Source of the DNA: Sporomusaceae bacterium UBA1887
Lineage (GTDB): Bacteria; Bacillota; Negativicutes; Sporomusales; DSM-15969
NCBI GenBank assembly: GCA_002337925.1
Contig: DDHB01000008.1
Span: 20,219-36,981, forward strand
Length of the DNA stretch: 16,763 nucleotides
Direction: 5' to 3'
Below the pieces are notes generated by a model that was given only the letters and a program-made list of their open reading frames with translations, did not search any database and was not told where the DNA came from. Positions within the stretch are counted from its first letter, which is position 1. Each line of letters opens with the position of its first letter. Positions 1-6,502 of this stretch are shown here, piece after piece. The position numbers were made by a program, and so were the translations under genes.

Positions 1-18
1 AGCTAAGATTTAACTTGG

Positions 19-1476
19 TCAATACACTAACTTGCTGCTATAGATTTTCCCCTTGATCTTGGTAGCAGGAAGCGCCTCCAGCACTATCCGGCCCTTTTCC
101 CCGTGAATTTCCACATAAGAGCAGGTATCCTGAATATCGATAATGCCGATATCGGCAGCGGTAATTCCCGCTATACTGGTAATAGCCCCTAATATATCGC
201 CAGGTCTCATTTTTGTCTTTTTACCGCCGTTAATACGGATTCTGGTAATCTCTTTATTCAACTGATTGCTTTTAAGGGGTTTTATTTCGCTTTTTTCCAT
301 ACGCCCTGCTGCAAAACTCGCTTTTCCGGCAGCAACTTCCGCTGTCGAAGGGTAATCCCGGCGGCTTATTTTGTAGTCAACATATTCTTCTAAGGCTGCT
401 AAGAATGCAAGTTCCCGCGGTAAAGCAAACGTGACTGCCAGCCCCTGGCTGCCAGCCCGCCCGGTCCTGCCTATGCGGTGCACATACGTTTCTTTATCCA
501 ACGGGATATCAACATTAACAACAAGCCCTACATCATCAACATGAATTCCTCTTGCTGCCACATCAGTTGCAACTAAGAAACGGACCTCGCCTCGCTTAAA
601 GCGCTCCATGGTTTGCAGGCGTTCCCGCTGCTCCAGTCCGCCATGCAGACTCTCACAGACAAACCCTGCTTTTCTCAGGCTCTCGGCTACAGCATCAGCC
701 CGCTCCCGGGTGTTACAAAAAAGAATAGCACTGTCCGGGCGAACTATATAAATTAGCTTATGCAGCAGCTCAGTCTTCCCGTGCTCGTCCACTTCATAAT
801 AAAATTGCTCAATCTGTTGTGCCGCAGGCTTGAGCGGAGCTATGTCCACTCTTACAGGGTCGCGCATATATGTACTGCAGATCTCGCTGATACGCTCCGG
901 CATAGTTGCAGAGAACAGCAGCGTAGTTCTCACCACAGGCAGCATGTTAATAATCGCTTCAACCTGATCAATAAATCCCATATCAAGCAGCTTGTCAGCT
1001 TCATCAATAATCAAGTAGTTAATGTCTTCCAGTTTAATGTTTTTTCTCTCAATATGATCAAGCGTTCTTCCCGGTGTTCCCACAATAACGTGAACACGCT
1101 GAGCCAGTTCTCTTTTTTGTCCTTCCATAGACTGTCTGCCAAAAACAGCCGCACAACGAATTCTTTTAAATCTGCCAATATTGGAAATGTCTTGTTTTAC
1201 CTGTACTGCCAATTCCCTGGTTGGCGTAAGCACCAATGCTTGTGGATTTCTCCGGTCTATTTCAATTCGTTCACAAACCGGGATGGCGAACGCAGCCGTC
1301 TTGCCGCTGCCGGTATCAGCTTTGACAATACTATCCTTACCTTCCAGCACTAACGGTATTACCTGCTGCTGAACATCCGTCAGCTGCTCATACTCTAAGC
1401 CGCTTAATGCTTTCCTTACTTCTTCACTGAAATCATTAATGCCAATCTGTTTATCATTCATTATTGCTACCCTCAT
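19..1476 (-). CDS. dbpA: DEAD-box ATP-dependent RNA helicase, DbpA/YxiN type
   Basis: This is an ATP-dependent RNA helicase. Members of the DbpA/YxiN branch bind hairpin 92 of 23S rRNA and act in large-subunit ribosome assembly in the cytoplasm. Visible motifs, in order, are motif I ADTGSGKT (residues about 53-60), PTREL (85-89), DEAD (158-161), SAT (189-191) and HRIGRTGR in the second RecA lobe. The last ~75 residues, beginning around KTKMRPGDILGAI, match the DbpA-type RNA-binding domain, which separates it from CshA/RhlE-type helicases. Its 485 residues are normal for the family. Two starts are possible: ATG at 1476 (GGAG four bases upstream) and ATG at 1461 (GAGGG at better spacing, giving MNDKQIG). 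The second lines up better with family N-termini as I remember them. It is transcribed away from the T-box symporter gene. The stop is TGA at 19-21. Family assignment is firm; the exact start is not. Confidence 0.95.
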   Translation of the reverse strand: MRVAIMNDKQIGINDFSEEVRKALSGLEYEQLTDVQQQVIPLVLEGKDSIVKADTGSGKTAAFAIPVCERIEIDRRNPQALVLTPTRELAVQVKQDISNIGRFKRIRCAAVFGRQSMEGQKRELAQRVHVIVGTPGRTLDHIERKNIKLEDINYLIIDEADKLLDMGFIDQVEAIINMLPVVRTTLLFSATMPERISEICSTYMRDPVRVDIAPLKPAAQQIEQFYYEVDEHGKTELLHKLIYIVRPDSAILFCNTRERADAVAESLRKAGFVCESLHGGLEQRERLQTMERFKRGEVRFLVATDVAARGIHVDDVGLVVNVDIPLDKETYVHRIGRTGRAGSQGLAVTFALPRELAFLAALEEYVDYKISRRDYPSTAEVAAGKASFAAGRMEKSEIKPLKSNQLNKEITRIRINGGKKTKMRPGDILGAITSIAGITAADIGIIDIQDTCSYVEIHGEKGRIVLEALPATKIKGKIYSSKLVY

Positions 1477-1513
1477 TTCGCTCCATCTTATTTTATTAGA
1501 AAAGAATTGCTTG

Positions 1514-1538
1514 CACCAAGTCCTTTAGGACGTCGGTG
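1514..1538. other. Imperfect hairpin in dbpA upstream region
   Basis: CACC(AA)GTCC, a TTTA loop, then GGAC(GTC)GGTG can fold as a two-part stem with a small internal loop. It lies 38-62 bases upstream of the helicase start, so it may be in that gene's 5' leader. No T run follows immediately, so it is not an obvious terminator. No convincing promoter for the helicase could be fixed in 1477-1603. Confidence 0.3.
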
Positions 1539-1592
1539 GTTACAACATTACGTTTTTTATTATGAACGACAAGGAACTTTTGAAAACTTTTG

Positions 1593-1621
1593 TTCATATA
1601 CTGTTGACAAGAGTGTATGAA
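1593..1621. repeat. Inverted repeat centred on the T-box promoter -35
   Basis: TTCATATAC (1593-1601) and GTGTATGAA (1613-1621) are inverted copies matching at 8 of 9 positions, separated by 11 bases that include the TTGACA box. The spacing of about two helical turns centre to centre and the position over the -35 would suit an operator for a dimeric repressor. No regulator is identified. Confidence 0.35.
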
Positions 1622-1632
1622 ATGGCTATAAT
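1604..1632 (+). promoter_or_regulatory. Perfect-consensus sigma-A promoter for the T-box leader and symporter
   Basis: The -35 TTGACA (1604-1609) and the -10 TATAAT (1627-1632) are both exact consensus with a 17-base spacer. Transcription should start near 1639, just before the T-box leader. Such a strong promoter fits a gene whose control is exerted downstream by transcription attenuation. Confidence 0.88.
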
Positions 1633-1831
1633 CACGTTAACAAGTTAAATATTGTATCGGTAATGACGGAAAAAAGTAATTATGTGGTTTTCATTCAGAG
1701 AGCTAGTGGTTGGTGCGAACTAGCTGAAGATGCATAATGAAGTTCCTTCCTGAACTGCGGGCTGAAGAATGAGTAGGCTTTGCCGTATATCTACGTTACA
1801 GATTTAGAGTAATCTTAGGATTAAATACAGG

Positions 1832-1872
1832 GTGGTACCGCGGCTTCGCCCCTCATGCGGTACCACTTTTTT
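1832..1872 (+). terminator. T-box terminator 1 (sequesters the T-box itself)
   Basis: GTGGTACCGC (1832-1841) and GCGGTACCAC (1857-1866) form a perfect 10-bp stem with a 15-base loop, followed by six T (1867-1872). Unlike the usual design, the strand captured by the terminator is the TGGTACC bulge and its flanks. This terminator therefore hides the tRNA-acceptor binding site as well as ending transcription. Confidence 0.8.
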
Positions 1873-1911
1873 ATTTTTGCTAAGGTTAAATTGGGTGGTA
1901 CCACGGTAACT

Positions 1912-1942
1912 ATCGTCCCTCTTTTTAGAGGGGCGATTTTTT
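1912..1942 (+). terminator. T-box terminator 2 (classical)
   Basis: ATCGTCCCTCT (1912-1922) and AGAGGGGCGAT (1927-1937) form an 11-bp stem (one G-T pair) with a four-T loop, ending in TTTTTT (1937-1942). It competes with antiterminator 2 for the CGTCCC strand, the standard T-box arrangement. It lies 23 bases before the symporter start. Confidence 0.88.
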
Positions 1943-1965
1943 ATTTAAATTTAGGAGGTTTTATG

Positions 1966-3378
1966 ATGAGTATTCCATTCATTATTGTATGTATTTATAT
2001 TGCGGCGTTGTTTGTGATCAGCTACTTCGCCCAGCGCCGTTCTTCAGGCAGTGCAGCCAATTATGTTCTTGCCGGACGGCAGCTTACAACCCCACTGATT
2101 ACCGTATCGATTGTTGGCCTGGCAGTAGGCGGGGCCTCCACTATCGGCGTTGCCGAGCAAGCTTACAAAGTTGGTCTTTCTGCTGGCTGGTATACAACGG
2201 CCTGGGGACTGGGAGCTATTGCTATGGGTATGCTTGTAGCTAAAAAATACCGGGAGCTCAATATAACGACTATCCCCGAGCTATTAGGCCGCTATTATGA
2301 TAAAAAAGGGATGATTGCCGGCGTTGCCTGTCAAATTGTGATCCAGCTTGTAGTTATGTCTTTGCAATACATCGCAGGCGGAAGTATTCTCTGTGCGTTA
2401 GTTCCTGAGGTCTTCACCTTTACTTCCGGCGTACTGACGAGTGCCGCCGTATTTATCGGTATTACCACGATTGGCGGCATGTGGTCCGCCAGCTTGTGCA
2501 ATATCTTAAATGTATCTTTGAAATATATCGGTATTATTCTTGCTACAATCTTCAGTGTGCGCCATGCCGGGAGCATCGACAATATTAGCGCCCTTCTGCC
2601 TCAAAATGTGCCCTACCTTAGCTTTTTTGACGGTGTCGGCATTATCGGTATTTTCAGTTGGATTCTCGTACTGGTCACCGTTAACCTGTCACTGCAAAGC
2701 ATTATCCAAATTTCACTGGGAGCCAAAGATGTGCAAACTGCGCGCCGCGGCTTCATTATCGGCGGTCTGATGATGCTGCCTATCGGTTTTGTCAGCGCCT
2801 TGCTGGGTGTCATAGCCAAAACTATGTTCCCTGATGTAAGCCCCGCCCTTGCACTGCCAATGACCATTATGTCGCTTAATCCGGTATTGGCAGGTATTAC
2901 ACTGGCAGCGTTATGGGCTGCCGACGTGTCTACGGCTTGCAGCCTGCTGCTCAGTTCAGCCACTCTTTTCTCACAGGATATTTACAAAAAGTTTATCAAT
3001 CCTACTGTAAGCGATCAAAAGTTCCTTGCCGTTACGAAAGTCTCCGTACTTGTGTTAGGACTACTCACCTTATTATTTGCCATGACGATAAGCGGTATTA
3101 TTAACACCCTCATGATCGGTCTCAGTCTTACTGCCGCATTTAGTACCATTGTCCTATTCACCCTGTTCGCACCTTCGCTCTGTAAAAAGAACTCTGCCTT
3201 CTATACCATTTTAACCGGCTTGGCTGTTCTGGTTTTGTGGCAGACCTTTCCCGCCGTCCGTATATTCCCGCATGTTATTTATCTCGAATGGATTGCCTGC
3301 CTGGGCGCCTTCCTGTTAACCTATGTTTTAGACAGCTCGCCTATAAGAACTCCCCAGACAGCAGCCAGCGAACAATAA
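1966..3378 (+). CDS. Sodium:solute symporter (SSS family), T-box controlled, likely amino-acid uptake
   Basis: This is a polytopic inner-membrane protein of the sodium:solute symporter family (PutP/PanF-like, COG0591 type), which couples Na+ entry to solute uptake. It is about 470 residues long with roughly 13 hydrophobic segments. The N-terminus has the family pattern: first helix, then NYVLAGRQL, then VGLAVGGASTIG, and the GLSAGWYTTAWGLGA stretch matching the substrate/sodium-site region. The open frame runs back to 1855, but those codons lie inside the T-box. AGGAGG at 1953-1958 supports an ATGATG start at 1963 or 1966, and 1966 has the better seven-base spacing. The substrate cannot be read from the protein. 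The T-box specifier (probable Phe, possible Val) argues for an amino acid or a related precursor. The gene is transcribed alone and followed by a strong terminator. Confidence 0.9.
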   Translation: MSIPFIIVCIYIAALFVISYFAQRRSSGSAANYVLAGRQLTTPLITVSIVGLAVGGASTIGVAEQAYKVGLSAGWYTTAWGLGAIAMGMLVAKKYRELNITTIPELLGRYYDKKGMIAGVACQIVIQLVVMSLQYIAGGSILCALVPEVFTFTSGVLTSAAVFIGITTIGGMWSASLCNILNVSLKYIGIILATIFSVRHAGSIDNISALLPQNVPYLSFFDGVGIIGIFSWILVLVTVNLSLQSIIQISLGAKDVQTARRGFIIGGLMMLPIGFVSALLGVIAKTMFPDVSPALALPMTIMSLNPVLAGITLAALWAADVSTACSLLLSSATLFSQDIYKKFINPTVSDQKFLAVTKVSVLVLGLLTLLFAMTISGIINTLMIGLSLTAAFSTIVLFTLFAPSLCKKNSAFYTILTGLAVLVLWQTFPAVRIFPHVIYLEWIACLGAFLLTYVLDSSPIRTPQTAASEQ

Positions 3379-3392
3379 TCTACTAGCAGTCA

Positions 3393-3431
3393 GTCCATAA
3401 AGGGGAACCCCTTTATGGACTTGCTTTTTTT
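3393..3431 (+). terminator. Intrinsic terminator of the symporter gene
   Basis: GTCCATAAAGGGG (3393-3405) and CCCCTTTATGGAC (3408-3420) are perfect 13-base inverted copies separated by AA, followed by TTGC and seven T. In practice the two innermost pairs would open to form the loop. Confidence 0.93.
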
Positions 3432-3438
3432 ATAAGTG

Positions 3439-3447
3439 TGGTATAGT
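3439..3447 (+). promoter_or_regulatory. Extended -10 promoter for the 35-residue gene
   Basis: TGG directly precedes TATAGT (3442-3447), giving a TGN-extended -10 element. The possible -35, TTGCTT at 3421-3426, is at a poor 15-base spacing, so the extended -10 would be the main determinant. A loose inverted repeat (GTATA 3441-3445, TATAC 3461-3465) covers the expected start site. Confidence 0.45.
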
Positions 3448-3503
3448 ATAGGGATTACTGTATACCCGCCGGGAAATACTGATAACTAGAGGAGTGATCA
3501 TTA

Positions 3504-3611
3504 ATGGGAAAAATATCTGACAAAAGCAGTTATAAAAACCAAAAGAGTGCTGCTAAAAGCACGCAATTTTTTACTAACAAACAAGCTGCAAAACAAATAA
3601 AAAAGAAATAA
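3504..3611 (+). CDS. Small lysine-rich protein, 35 residues, unknown function
   Basis: This open frame encodes 35 residues, starting MGKISDKSSY and ending KQAAKQIKKK. Ten lysines and only one acidic residue make it strongly basic; it has no hydrophobic segment and no cysteine. I recognise no family. Support for a real gene: GGAG at 3491-3494 sits nine bases before the ATG, an extended -10 promoter lies upstream, and a strong terminator begins three bases after the TAA stop. It thus forms a complete monocistronic unit between two other terminated units. Its composition (Lys, Ser, Ala, Gln) resembles small nucleic-acid-associated or spore-core proteins, but that is only a compositional likeness. 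Confidence 0.65.
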   Translation: MGKISDKSSYKNQKSAAKSTQFFTNKQAAKQIKKK

Positions 3612-3613
3612 CG

Positions 3614-3646
3614 AACCAGGTGGAGGCTTCCACCTGGTTTTTCTTT
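3614..3646 (+). terminator. Intrinsic terminator after the 35-residue gene
   Basis: AACCAGGTGGA (3614-3624) and TCCACCTGGTT (3629-3639) form a perfect 11-bp stem with loop GGCT, followed by TTTTTCTTT. On the other strand no T run directly follows the stem, so it is better as a plus-strand terminator than as one for cobO, which ends at 3655. Confidence 0.9.
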
Positions 3647-3654
3647 ATGCCAAA

Positions 3655-4242
3655 TTAATTCTCAATACCTAACCGCGCCTCGACACCCTGATTGTAATAG
3701 TGCTTGATTTCTCTCATTTCGGTTACAAGGTCCGCCCGTTCAATAAGCTCAGGCGATGCCCCGCGGCCAGTGAGCACCAGCTCTACCTCCTCTAGCTTGC
3801 AATTGATTATCTGTTCAACCTGTTCCCAGCTTACCAGCTCAAAAAACATTGCTACGTTGATCTCATCGAGTATCACCACATCATATTCACCGTTACTAAC
3901 AGCATGCTTGGCTCTTTCAATTCCTTGAACAGCTACCGCAACATAGTCGCTGGGCGGCTTGCCGGGAGGAAATACAACAATCTCACTACCCCATTTTGCC
4001 AGCTCTTCTGCCGTCATACTGCCCTCTTTTGCTACAAAGAAGGGTTTCCCCAGTGTCTCCAATTTCAAAAGCGGCGAAATTTGCGGCAGAATATTATGCT
4101 CACTATATACTTTAGATTTCATAAACTGCAAAAACAACACCCGCTTACCGGCTCCCAATGCCCGAATAGCCAAGCCGATAGCCGCCGTCGTCTTTCCTTT
4201 CCCGTTGCCTGTATATACCTGTATGTAGCCTTTATCAGCCAT
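3655..4242 (-). CDS. cobO: Corrinoid adenosyltransferase, CobO/BtuR type
   Basis: This enzyme transfers the adenosyl group of ATP to reduced cob(I)alamin or a cobinamide, giving adenosylcobalamin-type cofactors in the cytoplasm. The N-terminal P-loop GNGKGKTT (about residues 13-20), followed by AIGLAIRALGAGKRVLFLQF and later VILDEI and LTGRGA, is the CobO/BtuR signature, and the ~195-residue length is typical. The start is a double ATG (4245 and 4242). GGAGG at 4254-4250 gives four or seven bases of spacing, so 4242 is preferred. It begins only about 20 bases after the LysR-family gene on the same strand, so the two are probably co-transcribed. No cobalamin riboswitch was seen upstream of this pair. 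No other cobalamin biosynthesis gene lies in the window. Confidence 0.95.
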   Translation of the reverse strand: MADKGYIQVYTGNGKGKTTAAIGLAIRALGAGKRVLFLQFMKSKVYSEHNILPQISPLLKLETLGKPFFVAKEGSMTAEELAKWGSEIVVFPPGKPPSDYVAVAVQGIERAKHAVSNGEYDVVILDEINVAMFFELVSWEQVEQIINCKLEEVELVLTGRGASPELIERADLVTEMREIKHYYNQGVEARLGIEN

Positions 4243-4263
4243 CATTAACCCTCCAAAATTGAT

Positions 4264-5157
4264 TTATGACCTTATCATCTCCGGGATGAACAAACGCAAA
4301 TACTGATCCAGACATGCGAGACTCCTGAGAGTAGATGCCTTGGGGTATTTATGAGTCAGCTTATAACAGATTCTGGACGGGGGAGACTCAAGCAGCGGTT
4401 GAATCATAAACTTTCCCGACAGAACAAACGAACTGGCAACAGACTTTGGTACGACTGCCCATTGCCTGGCATCCTCCATGAGTGCAAAAATCAGCCCCGC
4501 CACATCAACTGCAGCACGGGAAGAACGCAGCGGATCCCACCAACGGTCATGCCATGCCTGAAAGGAGGGGCCCCAATTCCAATATATTTCATTCTCCGCA
4601 CTCAATTCGGTGGGATGAATTGCTTGCAAGCCGGTGTTTTCAGGAGCAGCAAGCCGGATTAATACCGATTCGTCCAGGAAAAATGGTTCCACTGTAATAT
4701 TAGGAACATCTCTCTCCATTTTTACAAAGGCAACGTCGATTTCACGGCGTTCCAGCGTATCCCATAGCTCGATGGAATGTTGAGTACGAAAAGTAAGACG
4801 TATTGAGGGAGTATGCTTCATAAGCGCCCGGTAAAGCGGTGGAAGAACATACGTATTGAGACTATTAGAGCCGCCAATGGCCAGACATAGCTCAGGCCCG
4901 CTCGCCTGCAGCTTCTCCGTATCCCGCTTTAATGCGCTCCACCTTTCGGCAATCGCAACAAAGCTTTCGCCAAAAGGTGTCAATGCGACTCGCTGTACTC
5001 CTTTACTTCGCTCAATCAGCATCGCCCCCATCTCTGCTTCCAGCGTTTTTAACCGGTAGCTTACTGTAGCCTGCGTCAAATGCAGCAGCTCTGCTGCATT
5101 TTTCAGGTTTTGGGTTTGGACAATAGCCAAAAAAGCTTCTATTCCTGCTCCGTACAT
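4264..5157 (-). CDS. LysR-family transcriptional regulator
   Basis: This 297-residue protein has the LysR layout: an N-terminal winged helix-turn-helix (about residues 1-60, with LKNAAELLHLTQATVSYRLKTLE as the helix-turn-helix core) and a C-terminal effector-binding domain (about 90-290). Family members bind DNA as tetramers and usually control a divergently transcribed neighbour in response to a small molecule. Here the divergent neighbour is the MFS transporter beginning at 5294, with only 136 bases between the starts. The gene itself reads into cobO. The ATG at 5157 has GAGG four bases upstream, a tight spacing. The effector cannot be inferred from sequence alone. Confidence 0.93.
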   Translation of the reverse strand: MYGAGIEAFLAIVQTQNLKNAAELLHLTQATVSYRLKTLEAEMGAMLIERSKGVQRVALTPFGESFVAIAERWSALKRDTEKLQASGPELCLAIGGSNSLNTYVLPPLYRALMKHTPSIRLTFRTQHSIELWDTLERREIDVAFVKMERDVPNITVEPFFLDESVLIRLAAPENTGLQAIHPTELSAENEIYWNWGPSFQAWHDRWWDPLRSSRAAVDVAGLIFALMEDARQWAVVPKSVASSFVLSGKFMIQPLLESPPSRICYKLTHKYPKASTLRSLACLDQYLRLFIPEMIRS

Positions 5158-5188
5158 ACATCCTCGCTAATAATGAATTCTTCTATAT

Positions 5189-5194
5189 ATTATA
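5189..5194 (-). promoter_or_regulatory. Probable -10 element of the LysR/cobO unit
   Basis: An exact TATAAT on the minus strand lies 32 bases upstream of the LysR start. No good -35 is seen at the right distance, as is common for regulators needing little expression. It lies about 15 bases from the -35 of the divergent MFS promoter, so a regulator bound here could affect both. Confidence 0.45.
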
Positions 5195-5208
5195 CTCAAT
5201 TAATTTGT

Positions 5209-5237
5209 TTTACATCTGGTCTTTCTATATTTAAAAT
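5209..5237 (+). promoter_or_regulatory. Sigma-A promoter of the MFS gene
   Basis: TTTACA (5209-5214) and TAAAAT (5232-5237) are separated by 17 bases and lie in an AT-rich divergent region, about 55 bases before the MFS start. The back-to-back layout with the LysR promoter is typical of LysR-controlled divergons. Confidence 0.6.
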
Positions 5238-5293
5238 TAACATGTATCTAACAGATAAGCAACATAATCTGCAACACTGGAGGTTCTATCTAT

Positions 5294-6502
5294 ATGAAGC
5301 AACCCGATTCCGGCCGCAAGCCGGTCATTCTTATTTCTTTACTGACTGCCGCCTGTCTGCTTGGCGACTCTATGCTGTATGTGGTTTTGCCCATCCACTG
5401 GCAAGAGGCCGGTCTGACCTCCCTTTGGGAAGTAGGCATTCTCCTGTCTGCCAATCGTCTTGCAAGACTGCCGCTAAATCCCCTGGTTGGCTGGCTGTAC
5501 GGAAGAATGAGCAGCCGAAGCGGTATTTTATTCGCTGCTTTACTTGCTACAGCTACAACTTTCGCCTATGGTTTTGCCCAAGGCTTCCTGTTTTGGCTGC
5601 TGCTGCGCTGTATTTGGGGACTGTCCTGGACTTTCTTACGCCTGGGTGCTTATTTTACCATTCTCGATGTTGCTACTGCAGACAACCGGGGCCATTATAT
5701 GGGGCTGTATAACGGATTGTACCGCCTGGGAAGCCTGGGAGGCATGCTGCTGGGCGGTGTTCTTGCCGACCAGTACGGTATAGCCCTGGCAGCCACTTTT
5801 TTCGGCGCTCTAACCTTCCTGGCAATCCCCTTTGCCATTCGCCTAATTCCCTCTTCCCAGCATCACAGTCAATCTGAGCCGGCTGCTAATACGGCCTCTT
5901 CGCTAATGAACCCGAATATCGTCTGGACTTTATTCACCGGTATGGTACTTGCTCTCATTTATCAGGGTGTCTTTACATCGACGTTAAGCTACTTAATACA
6001 GATTCATTACTCCACAACAATCGTGCTATTGGGTATCTCTGTCGGTGCAGCGTCATTATCCGGCGTGATTCAGGCCCTGCGCTGGGGCTGGGAGCCCTGG
6101 CTGGCACCCTGGTTTGGCAAACTCTCCGACGGCAAGTATGGGCGCACAACCATTCTGACAGCAACACTGGTGTTAGCCGCGATCGCCTTTGCCCTGATTC
6201 CTTTATCCCTGCCGATGGAGCTTTGGCTGATGCTCATCGTGTTTATCCTGCTTACCGCCACAATCCTGACCACCGTTATTGATGCAATTGCCTGCGATGT
6301 TGCCTGCTGTTTTTCACAGAAAACATTTATGACGGCCTATTCCTTTGCCATTGACGTAGGCGCTGCCTTAGGACCCATGCTTGGCTATGCCCTCAATGAT
6401 CTCTGGGGACCTTATGCAATCTATTTAGGAGTAACGGTAATGCTGACCCTGCTTGCGGCAAAGTGGCTGCTCTGGCCGTTAAACTGTACTTCCCCCGGCT
6501 AA
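5294..6502 (+). CDS. MFS transporter, divergent from LysR regulator
   Basis: This 402-residue integral membrane protein has about 12 hydrophobic segments and the two-half MFS organisation. Motif-A-like loops are seen after helix 2 (GWLYGRMSSRSG) and again in the second half (GKLSDGKYGRTT). GGAGG at 5279-5283 precedes the ATG by 10 bases. The substrate is unknown; the drug/metabolite efflux branch is the usual match for such sequences. Being divergent from the LysR gene suggests induction by the LysR effector. The TAA stop (6500-6502) overlaps the TAG stop of the convergent diguanylate cyclase gene in the string CTAA, so there is no space for a terminator between them. Confidence 0.9.
   Translation: MKQPDSGRKPVILISLLTAACLLGDSMLYVVLPIHWQEAGLTSLWEVGILLSANRLARLPLNPLVGWLYGRMSSRSGILFAALLATATTFAYGFAQGFLFWLLLRCIWGLSWTFLRLGAYFTILDVATADNRGHYMGLYNGLYRLGSLGGMLLGGVLADQYGIALAATFFGALTFLAIPFAIRLIPSSQHHSQSEPAANTASSLMNPNIVWTLFTGMVLALIYQGVFTSTLSYLIQIHYSTTIVLLGISVGAASLSGVIQALRWGWEPWLAPWFGKLSDGKYGRTTILTATLVLAAIAFALIPLSLPMELWLMLIVFILLTATILTTVIDAIACDVACCFSQKTFMTAYSFAIDVGAALGPMLGYALNDLWGPYAIYLGVTVMLTLLAAKWLLWPLNCTSPG

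Larger units (their letters stand above)
1639..1946 (+). promoter_or_regulatory. T-box leader (tRNA-sensing riboswitch) with two antiterminator/terminator modules
   Basis: This is a T-box leader for the downstream symporter. Stem I is visible: ATTATG (1679-1684) pairs with CATAAT (1733-1738), the apical part carries AGAGAGC and GGTTGGTGCGAAC, and the specifier loop has the AGTA (1675-1678) and GAA (1739-1741) strands of the loop-E motif. The 3' side of that loop reads GAA-G-TTC-C, with GGAA (1668-1671) pairing TTCC (1747-1750). The specifier is probably TTC (Phe); GTT (Val) is the alternative. Two antiterminators follow. In module 1, AGGG (1829-1832) pairs CCCT (1850-1853), GCG (1840-1842) pairs CGC (1847-1849), and the bulge is TGGTACC (1833-1839). 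In module 2, GGG (1893-1895) pairs CCC (1917-1919), ACG (1903-1905) pairs CGT (1914-1916), and the bulge is TGGTACC (1896-1902). TGGT implies a tRNA discriminator base A. There is no room between the modules for a second Stem I. Confidence 0.92.

Noticed and set aside
760..1353. A long plus-strand open frame antisense to the helicase.
   Set aside because: It is fully inside a well-conserved gene on the other strand, has no ribosome binding site, and its product resembles no family.
1855..1962. An in-frame ATG at 1855 that would extend the symporter by about 36 residues.
   Set aside because: These codons lie within the T-box terminator region, have no ribosome binding site, and encode residues unlike the family. 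AGGAGG at 1953-1958 marks the true start.
3614..3646. The same hairpin as a bidirectional terminator also serving cobO.
   Set aside because: On the minus strand the stem is followed by CGTTATTTC before any T run, so termination in that direction is doubtful.
5158..5293. A cobalamin riboswitch controlling the LysR-cobO unit.
   Set aside because: The divergent region is only 136 bases, AT-rich, and lacks a B12-box-like sequence.
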